From positions 28,895,017 to 28,959,016 of the forward strand of contig NC_084587.1 in assembly GCF_033807715.1 (NCBI RefSeq): a DNA stretch of 64,000 nucleotides, written 5' to 3'. Both the position numbers and the translations under genes were made by a program. The stretch is from Cololabis saira (Eukaryota; Chordata; Actinopteri; Beloniformes; Belonidae). This document shows, one piece after another, positions 55,393 through 64,000 of the stretch; within the stretch, counting starts at the first letter, position 1; every line of letters starts with the position of its first letter. The notes beneath the pieces were generated by a model, which had not been told where the DNA came from, ran no database searches, and saw only the letters and a list, made by a program, of their open reading frames with translations.

Positions 55393-55639
55393 TGTTGAAA
55401 TAGCAGTAAAACCACATTCATTGATGAAATGACATAAGGGATGGAAAGGGGGATGACAGTTTTACAGGGGGGATGATTTGGACCGTTTTTATTTCAGGGG
55501 GGATGCCATCACCCCTCATCCCCCCTCAACTCCAGTACTGCTTGTACTCCACTGTAGGGTCAAAGAAAATTCTTTTACCTTTTTTTTTTTGGGGTCAAGG
55601 ATTCACAGAGTAGCAGTCAGAGGTGCTTTGGGCTTCTGT

Positions 55640-55895
55640 TTAGCATGTCTCCCCAGTGAAGTGTTTTGGGCAAGTCAAACCAGGAGAAAGCCCCGGGGCA
55701 GAACCAGGACACGCTGAACCTGGAGGACAGAGTCTACACCAGCCACATGCTGGAGATTGTATCGCTCAGAGGGAACGCCTCGGTGTCCGAGGAGCTAGAG
55801 AAAGTGATTGGGGAGCGGGAGGTCTGGGCTTCTCTGCTTAGGCTGCTGCCCATGTGACCCAAATCAGGATAAACAGAAGTGGAGGGATGGATGGG
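55640..55895 (+). mobile_element. LINE 3' region
   Basis: gagaaagccccggggcagaa, ccaggacacgctgaacctgg, gggaacgcctcggtgtccga, ggaggtctgggcttctctgc and ttaggctgctgcccatgtga are a known fish LINE 3' sequence. The two open frames across it are not genes. Confidence 0.7.
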
Positions 55896-56104
55896 AAATG
55901 AAGTTAGAAGATACTCACAGTAAAACAGGTAAACACACTGACATGGTGCAACTTAAGGTCAAAATGATCACGATTGCCATCTCCATTAGAGACAAAATAT
56001 AAGTGGAAAAAGTTGCACTTCCATGATTCAGTTATCAACAGCCATATTTTAAATACTATGGACTCATAACAAATAAAAGGCAGATAACAGATGATTGTGA
56101 ACTC

Positions 56105-56110
56105 TTTATT
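56105..56110 (-). terminator. Candidate poly(A) signal of the GGA gene
   Basis: AATAAA on the minus strand, about 1.5 kb after the stop codon; it would give a long 3' UTR (about 56090-57592) with no other feature in it. Confidence 0.35.
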
Positions 56111-57592
56111 TTGGGCTTGAATGGCAACTTTAAGGCATTATAACACAACACAGGTATGCCGGTAGGTAAGAAAACACTGCTTATGGTCATGAAAAATAAA
56201 ACAATGGCATCAAATCCGGCTGCAAAGACCATGAGCAGCAACGCCAGCAAACAGGCAGATCAAGACAAGTTTCTGACTGAACAGAAAAGCAAATAAGCGA
56301 CAAACAAAAGACTCGAAAGATCCAACATAAACAAATGTGTTGCAATTACAAATGTTATTTGCAGGAAAAAGGAAAAAAAAAAAGTAATAAGAGTGCCAAC
56401 AATGTTAAACCAAATTTTAATACTGTTAGAACTCTGTCTCTTAACACACTTTTCTGCTACAGGTTTATTTTCTTGTACATAATGAATTTGTTGATTTTCC
56501 TTTTCTTACTGTCTAAGCAAAAGTATTGGTCAAAGTGGCAAACAATTTTCTTTAATTGTTTGAAGTGAATCAAAACTTCTTAGAAACACTGATATAAATT
56601 AAGAAATACAACAGAATGATGACAAATCACAGTTTTCACCAAGTTTGACCTCAAGGAAGAAGCAAAAGCCTTCACTCCCTTGGAAACCTCATCTTTAAAA
56701 TAAATACACATTAAAAGCACATCATCTTCCATTTCAGGCCAAATAAATACAACTATTTAATGTGCACAGACGTAACCAGTAACTTGTCAACATACACAGA
56801 TGTGGTTGACGGACGGTGAACAAACTGTTTTATGACATTGTGTTGAGAACAACATAAGACAGAAATCAGGGGATGAAGAAACCCTGGTGAACTGCTGACT
56901 TTTGAATAATCAATAGTAAACACGACTTTAAACAGTAAACAGGCATCATAGTTATTTAACTAAGTCAAACTGACTTTTGTTCGGAGATTGCTCATCAAAA
57001 ATGTTTTACATACCTAAAGCAGACATGTTTATGCTGCAAACAACAACAGAAAAACTAGACTGCGGCACTAACCAAAGCTCCAACCCCAGATGGGTAAACG
57101 TTTCACAAAAACACAAGCTTAAAGCCCTGTGGCATCGTTCCTGCTCCATCTGCTGCAGAGGAGACTGGCTGCTGGAAGAGATCAGCTGGCTGATGGATAA
57201 CTAATCAGATTACAGCAAATCAGACTCAAAGTTTGAATTGAAAATGTCGCTACGGTACAGTTTTTAACACAAAATGTCTTTCTTTGGTTTTTCATACAGT
57301 CCAAAAACATGCGTTTGTCTAATTGAGGATTCTACATTTTTCAGGGGAGTGATTGCTGGTTGTTTCATTTGTCTCTGGAGTGGAGACCTGCTCAGGGTGT
57401 TCCCCGTGTCCCCATCGTAATCCTGAACAAGATGACCCCGGTCTAAACACTGGATGATCGCTATGTTAACTTTAAGACTTCTCCAACTTTAAGTAGAATG
57501 GTTCTTTTCTCCCTGAGTATGCCTTCTTCTCCTGCTGTGAACTGCTAGATTTCAGATTCAGCACAGAGTGCTGCTCAGAGGATGCAGAATTT

Positions 57593-60500
57593 TTAGCGGG
57601 TGATTAAAGAGGTCCAGTCAGGAAAGCTGTCAATGTCTCTGGTCTCGTTCAGCTGTTGGTCTCCATGCGTCAGTGCCAGCTTGTAACGCAGACGAACCTT
57701 ACGCTTAGGAAAGAAACGGGTACTTTTTAGGCTTTCAGATGAACAGATGAAATCAAGCTGTCTTAAAAATAAAATAAATATATTTTGGGGTGTTTTGTCT
57801 TGTACTATATAATTAAATGCAGGACAGGGTGTTCAACTGCAACTATAATTTTGTGGACAGGTCTATCCTGCCTTTTTATGTCTGCTCTCTCATCTGTACA
57901 GCAAATATCCAATAACAAATCTTGATTTCGTAGTCATTATCTTTTCTAAATAGTCTAACAAAGAAAACCACTAACATGAAAATGCATTTATACTCACACT
58001 TTGAGGATTAGCTAACAGGATGACCTGTGACACTGCAGGTGGAGGAAGGAGAGGGTTGTAAGGGGGGAGGTGTGTCCTGCTGGCGGGCTGAAGTTTCACC
58101 AACATGCTCTGCAAGACAGTTTTTGAAGAAGAATTAGGTGTCTTGATCAAAATAAACATAAAGTTTATGAAATCCTACAAGGTTAAAGGTTAAAAAACTA
58201 TTTCTCTAATTCTTCTAGCCAACGACTCAAGGAAAAAAACGTATATTCAATTTCAAGGTAATTTTAACAAAAGCAGAAGCTAGACGTATTTAAGCAGCTA
58301 AACTGTACAAAAACATTTTAATCACTTTGAGAGAGCTGGCCTTTCTATAATGTTGATTCAAATGAGAAATCAAATATGCATGAAAAAAAACTTTATTCAC
58401 CAACAAAACAGGTAATGTAAAATATTGTTGAAGATGCTCTGCCCACTGAAATAACAAAAGATGTAATGAAAATGATTTAAAACTACTCTGTTAGTCGGTC
58501 TTGCTAATGTGAACCAGTTTGCTACCTTTGGAACAGCCACTTGGAACATGAAGTCTTTCACATCAAGAGCAGATGTGTTCACTGCAGACATGACAACCAC
58601 AGCCACATCTGGATGCCCGGCTGGACAATCTTTGGCAAAATGTAGCGACACGTGGATACCGGCCTGGTTGTACAGCGTGACTGGCTGTAGCTGACCTAAC
58701 GAACACGACAGAACAACAGTTAGGCTTCTGATGAGCCAATCATGCGAAAGCTAAACATGTTATAAAAAATGACTGCTGGCAGAATGCAGTGAAAGTGACG
58801 TTTCTCTCAGGTGCCAAAGGTTATAAAACGTTATAAAAGGCTTAGGACACATACTAGGTTTGATGGTCTCCAAAGGAACGAAGATATTCTTCAGTGGCTG
58901 AAAGGGAAATGAGCTTTCCTCCAGTTTCAGTGGAGATCCAGAAACTTCATTTGGTTGTTCGGGTGACTTTGAAGAGGATCCTGGTTCTGTGAACTGTTGA
59001 GTGTGAGGGAGTGACCTGACAGAGAAGATGACCAAACTTTCACAATATGAAGTCAAACAAAATCAGGAAGACAAACTGTTAACATACACACCATGAGAAA
59101 CCACATGTTAAGTATAAGTGATGAAAAATAAAAAAAGAGTGAACACAAGTCCAAGTGCTTTAAACACGCATTTTCTTGAATGGGCAGTAGGGGGATGCTG
59201 GTTCCTGTCACAAAAAGGAGGCGGATTATAGTCTTACCAGAAAAGACTTTCCTTCTCTCCTGATTTGTTATCATTAAATTCATTTTAGGTCTAATCTTAA
59301 ACATTTTACTAGTCAGATATTAACTTATAAGGCAGATGTCATAAATACACATTTCAGATTCAGAAATGTATCATTTAGAAATTTGTGAAAGAGCAAGACC
59401 TTATGGTGAAAATCCCTTTTTAAGTCCACCTTAAAGTAGCAATTTTGCTGGTAAATTATGAGAATGTTCAAATCCCTTTCCTGACTCGTTTTCAAATTAA
59501 GAAAAAAAGGCATCTACCAAAAATAATGTAGCAAAAAACAGATTATTGTTTTTATTATTAATTATTATAATCATTTTATTCCTCCACACATCTCCCTACC
59601 TCCACTCTGGAATTTATACATTTTTTTCCAAGGCAGTTAACACATCTTATACCCAGCAGTGACAGGACTGATTTTATTTTTTCGAAGGGGTCAGTAAATG
59701 CATCACAATAGACTACTGAGAAATCCATTTTTTTTATTCTTTTTTTTGTGTCAATAAACACAATATGCCACGTCAAAGATATCCCAAAAAAACAGTTACT
59801 TGTATAGCCTGTATTGTAAAAAAAATAAATAAATAAAAACCTGTGAAGGAACAGATCAGTCATACCAGGATTACAACATTCACCAAAAAGAAAATAATTG
59901 CTATTAACGTTTGGGTTCACCAATCCTTGTTTTCTTTGAGTCACTCACTCACTGATGTTTAACCAACTTTTATAGTCGACACTAATCAAGTCTACAACAT
60001 TCTCTTTGAAACCTTCAGTGAGTCAAAATGGCTGATAAAGCAACTCTCCACAGCTCTGCAATGCCCTGAAAGAGCTGAGACCTGGCAGCTCAGTGGAACA
60101 AGATCGACCCACGGGTGTAAACTAATCATTCATGTTCCTTGGAAAGATTAGCTCATCTAGACCAGTTGGTTCAAGAGCCACAAATCAGTGCTTACAATAG
60201 CATGGAGTAGAAATGCAATACTCAGGCAGCCTACAAGTAGGAGCAGAGCAGACATGACTTCTGATAGAAGCTTAGAGGCCTCAATGTTTGCAGCAGCATT
60301 ATGCATATTTTTATAATTCTATAGTCTTTACAGCAGTTATCTGTTGAGAGCGGAGCACTAGAGCCAATGACTTTAAGACCGAACAAACTGATCAAGGAGA
60401 ATGGCTCTATGCCAGAATAATCTGGAGCTGAATGTAGAAAAATGTGTTGCTAAACATAACAGAGGATACTGCACATGCGCAACAACTTCTTTTGGTAGTT

Positions 60501-61916
60501 TTTTTCCTTCTCATTTACAGTACCAGCGCTTCTTTTCCTATTGGGATTAATAATGTTCAGACTGATACAGTTGTGCTTTCACAGTTCTGCTGCATCCAAG
60601 GTTTCACTATGCTTTCTGATACAATTGATATCTATTATACATAATGATTAATCTTAATTCTGCTTATAAATCAAATAAGTAACAAAAAATGCTGCAAAAT
60701 GTATAAACTGTCAATCGATCTGATATTTGCAAGCATTTAGTCTCCAATCCAGTTCACCTCCTTTGGCTTTTCTCATTTTTACAGGTTGCCAGAACTTATC
60801 ACTGTGGTCCGGATATTGATTTGGTATAGGTTTTACTTCAGATGCCCTTGATGACGCAACCCTCCCCATTTATCTGGGCTTGTGATAAGAATGTTAGAAT
60901 AGAAGAAGAATGCAGGTTTGTGACCGCTTCATAGCTGTGACAAGGCACAACATGAACTCAGATCACCCCCGAGTTGAAACCAGAATATTGTGATCTGTAG
61001 TCAGACAGCACTGGCCCAATGAAGTCATTCTTACCAAATATTTGGTCCGTTTGTACATCCACGGGCTCTCAGCAGAATATCTCCTCCTCCATTCTGTTCA
61101 ACATTTGTCATCTGAACATCTCCGTCAAGCTAAAAAAGAAAAACAGCAAAAAAGAAGAAAAAAAACAACAGAAAGTTAACAGTTGTTAAAGTTACAGTTG
61201 ATTTAAAAAATATATATATTTATACTCAAGTCTCACCCGCATCAGTTCTTCATAATATGACTTTGGATCATCTTCAGTCTTTTTTGAGACAATATTATCA
61301 AACTCTGCAATTACACAATATTACATTGTTACATGAAGAAATGCTAAAGATACTGTAAGAGATGGACATTTAAGCCAATACTTTGGATGGTATGAATTCA
61401 CCTAAGTCATTGAAGTCATTTAAGTTCTGTTCAGCTTTTGAAAAAAACGTGTTGTCCATATGAGAGGAGAAGAAGGATGAAGAGGATTCAAACGGAGGGG
61501 GTGAATCAGCTTTTCTTTGGGTCTGTGGAGAGTCCAGTGCTGATAGATCAATGAGGTGGTAGCTCTTAATCTCCCTTGGGCTTGTAGGAGCTAAACATAA
61601 GAAAAACAACAAGATCATACAACTGAACCAGACACAAGGGCAAGGTTTTTTGTTTTTTTTCTTTTCCCAAAGGGACTAAATGCAAAAGGGTGAATACATG
61701 AGGCGTAAAGATTCTACCTATGGTCACTTCTTCACTTTTACTTCTTGCTCTTCCTCCACTCCCGCCTCCCCCTTTCAAGTCTTTGTAAGAGTTTACTACA
61801 AGTGTTAGTTCGTCATTGGCCGCCAGGATCTGTGCCAGAGCAGCGTCATCGTCCATCGTGTCACTGGCCAGCCGGAAAAGGCTGGGCCTCAGCCGGTCAC
61901 AGCGCTCATAAAGTGC
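57593..61916 (-). CDS. GGA-family clathrin adaptor, 3' part only
   Basis: Minus-strand exons in order: 61916-61718, 61590-61402, 61304-61237, 61129-61035, 59015-58855, 58695-58526, 58108-57998 and 57703-57593 (stop); 367 aa in consistent phase. The first exon is the end of the GAT domain (ALYERCDRLRPSLFRLASDT ... NDELTLVVNSYKDLKG). The hinge follows, with a glycine linker, a clathrin-box-like LIDLSALDS and low-complexity Ser/Pro/Glu sequence. Then comes the GAE ear (FVPLETIKPS, HFAKDCPAGHPDVAVVVMS, FQVAVPK, VKLQPASRTHLPPYNPLLPP, QVILLANPQS, VRLRYKL). GGAs are Arf-dependent monomeric adaptors that sort mannose-6-phosphate receptors from the trans-Golgi network. The VHS domain and Arf-binding half of GAT must lie beyond 64000. 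It is closest to GGA1/GGA3 by eye; I cannot choose. It converges on pde4a. Confidence 0.92.
59016..61034 (-). other. Large GGA intron with SINE-like fragment
   Basis: A 2-kb intron in the hinge. Positions 60800-60890 carry gtataggttttacttcagat, gcccttgatgacgcaaccct and ccccatttatctgggcttgt, the body of the SINE seen at 10225. A degenerate tRNA-like head follows to about 61020. The rest holds no recognisable feature. Confidence 0.5.
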
Positions 61917-64000
61917 CTGGAGTTGTGAGAGAGGAGAGCAAATGCTGAACGGCTACATTTTAAAATCATGTTTTTACACAATAAGTACACACGTGGACAT
62001 GATTTGTTGATACCTTAACTAAAGAAAATAATAATAGTGACTGAAACAGATTCTATTAGATACAAAGTTTTGTATCCATGAAAAAAGTGAATATGATCTG
62101 CAATCTACGGTGGTTTTCAAGTGTCTGAGAGCACACTGAAAATCTGTGGCATTTTCTTGTAAACCTGCTAATTATATTTAAAATAAACATGAAACATTTG
62201 TAATGTCATGTCTATTGTAGCTTTAAAAGTTTCTACATCTGCTGCTTTAATGTCCTTCCAGCAACTACCGGTAAGCTGAGACAAACTGGCTGCCAGTGAT
62301 TAAACTGAAATTTGTGGTTTACTTAAAATTTTGTGCCTGACAGTAATTGTGAAACTCAATAACTGATCTTTAATGACAGACCAATAATCCTTAAGAAAAA
62401 GAAAGGAATGATAAGAAGAGAATCAATATGAAGAGATCCAAGAAAATACATATTACAGTTTTTGTCCCAGTCCAGCAGTTAAAATCTCCCAGAATCTTGT
62501 CTGTGTTCCTGAATATTGTATATTTGAAAGATTTTGCCACAAACAAATGTAACATGGCAACCAAATGCCTTGGGGTATGGCTTCCCACCCGTTTCCCCAG
62601 TCAGAAAATAATGAAGATGTTAATCTGGCCAACACTGGCCCGCCTACAAAATTGACTCCTACACTATTACAACACTATACTGTATGCCACTTTTAATATT
62701 TTTGTAGCCAGAGAAAGGCTCTCAAGGACTTTCAAAGTTGCAAGTGGAAGTATCAGAACAGCCATGCTCTCTCTCGATTGCTTTCAACAATACCGATAAC
62801 AAATGTTAGAAAAGACTGCTGCCCTGGTCTAAACTCATGTGTTGTGGTGCATTCAAATCGCTGTAACGTGCCAGTAAGGACCGGCTCGTTAGGTTTCTCC
62901 ATGAAACATGTTGGCTGTCTCAGACTGTAGGGGGCACAGATTCACAGCAGAAATACATCTCCATGGCACTGATGGCTGATTTTACTCATTATATCTCTTA
63001 TTACATTTATAAACATCGTATTGGTGTAATAAAGTTAAAAACTACATTTTTTTCAGAGGGTGACTCTTGTGCAAAGAATACTGTTAATACATCAAACCTT
63101 GGTCATAGAGATGGAAAAGTGTTTTCATGTTGCTATCCAGAAAAGTTAGGAGTTTTTTTTCTTAATACAAAACACTTAAACCTATAAATTGTTAAAGGAT
63201 GTTAATGTTTAATTTTACTTAACAGAAGTAAAAAAGAAAATTAAAGTAAAGTTCTTAGTGTGTCTTCCAGGAAAAAGCAGCTGAATGTGAAGTCTCTCAG
63301 TAGAAAGACAACAAAAATACAAAAAAAGGATTTGAGCTCATTTCAAACTAATCAGAAAGCTTAGCACCTACTGTGTACTTTCTTGTTTTGATCAATTCCA
63401 CTGTCTTCTGACCAGTTTCGTTGTATTTAGATAATATAACGTATCAAGGATTTGATGCCAACAACACACGCAAAATAAGTTGAGAGAGATGTCTCTCATC
63501 ATAGTCCACTGTATCCAGAAAGTAATGGAGTTCTCTTTACGAACAAACCCACATCGGAAAGACAATGGATACGCGTTCTGTGGTCAGCTGACTCAACATT
63601 TCGGATCATTTTGCGGAGTGGACGACTTTCATATTTGCAATATGGCCAAGAAACAGTTTGTACCTCAAGACACTGTGTGTGTGTGTATGTGTATTGTTTG
63701 CAGTGCAGAGGTGTCTCCTAATGTGACTCTGAAGTCATCATGAAAAGAAAGAATCATGTAGTAACGTAGACTGAAAACGTGTTTAACAAGAACAGAGAGA
63801 ACTTTAGCAAAACTAAAAATTTGTATCCTCAGTTGTCAAATGATTAAAAAGTATAATAAAAAGAATTATTACATCCTATAATAGTAAAGATGCCTCGTAG
63901 TTAACTTTTTAAATGTGTTGGTGGCAAGACATTCTTTGCTTCTTTATATTCTCTGAATACAGTGAAGTGCAACTGCAGTTGCTATTTACATAAAAGAAAA
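61917..64000. other. Right-edge region, GGA intron and unknown
   Basis: A good acceptor (CAACTCCAG on the minus strand) ends at 61917, so this should be an intron of the GGA gene. I searched by eye for VHS/GAT exons on the minus strand and found none. A frame at 63480-63743 on the plus strand and the stretch 62630-62960 look repetitive but could not be named. Confidence 0.4.

Noticed and set aside
55656..55857. Two overlapping 61-63 codon frames after pde4a
   Set aside because: They fall in a known kind of fish LINE 3' sequence.
63480..63743. 87-codon plus-strand frame near the right edge
   Set aside because: No domain recognised, ends in a GT microsatellite-like stretch, and it lies antisense in the expected GGA intron.

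Overview
This window is vertebrate nuclear DNA, almost certainly from a ray-finned (percomorph-type) fish. Genes are split into short exons with GT-AG introns. The introns and spacers are full of fish-type LINE tails, tRNA-derived SINEs, Tc1-like, Harbinger and TTAA-flanked transposon relics, and long AT, GT, GATA and GGAT arrays. All gene models were read by eye from splice sites and reading frames; the four main models keep a consistent phase from exon to exon.

Layout: (1) 0-5 kb holds decayed copies of an ICAM-type immunoglobulin exon, a lone C-type-lectin-like exon on the minus strand and LINE relics. (2) 5-12.9 kb has no gene I can support, only repeats, including a degenerate zinc-knuckle fragment and a LINE 3' end. 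(3) 13.1-16.1 kb is a compact five-exon ICAM-like adhesion receptor on the plus strand, with an NF-kB-like site just upstream. (4) 16.4-23.4 kb is a transposon-rich spacer. (5) 23.6-29.7 kb is the Hsp90 co-chaperone gene cdc37 (8 exons, 369 aa, plus). (6) 34.1-53.2 kb is a long-form cAMP phosphodiesterase of the PDE4 family, called pde4a (16 coding exons, about 1095 aa, plus); noncoding 5' exons probably start near 32.5 kb. (7) 57.6-61.9 kb is the 3' half of a GGA clathrin adaptor on the minus strand, convergent with pde4a; its VHS-coding exons lie beyond the right edge.

The order ICAM - CDC37 - PDE4A matches the order I know from human 19p13.2, which supports the pde4a call. The genes do not form a pathway: adhesion receptor, chaperone, cAMP hydrolase and Golgi/endosome adaptor. 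Their proximity looks like old synteny.

Most unusual items: the PDE4 C-terminal exon carries an in-frame 18-bp minisatellite of about 32 units with a 162-bp higher-order period, giving an acidic tail of over 400 residues. A 562-bp insertion in a pde4a intron, bounded by an exact 16-bp target duplication, is a nearly perfect inverted repeat whose arms each carry a hammerhead-ribozyme-like motif typical of Penelope-like elements. Two short retroposon-like insertions share a core and have separate target duplications. A 97%-identical ICAM exon fragment lies 12 kb from its source.
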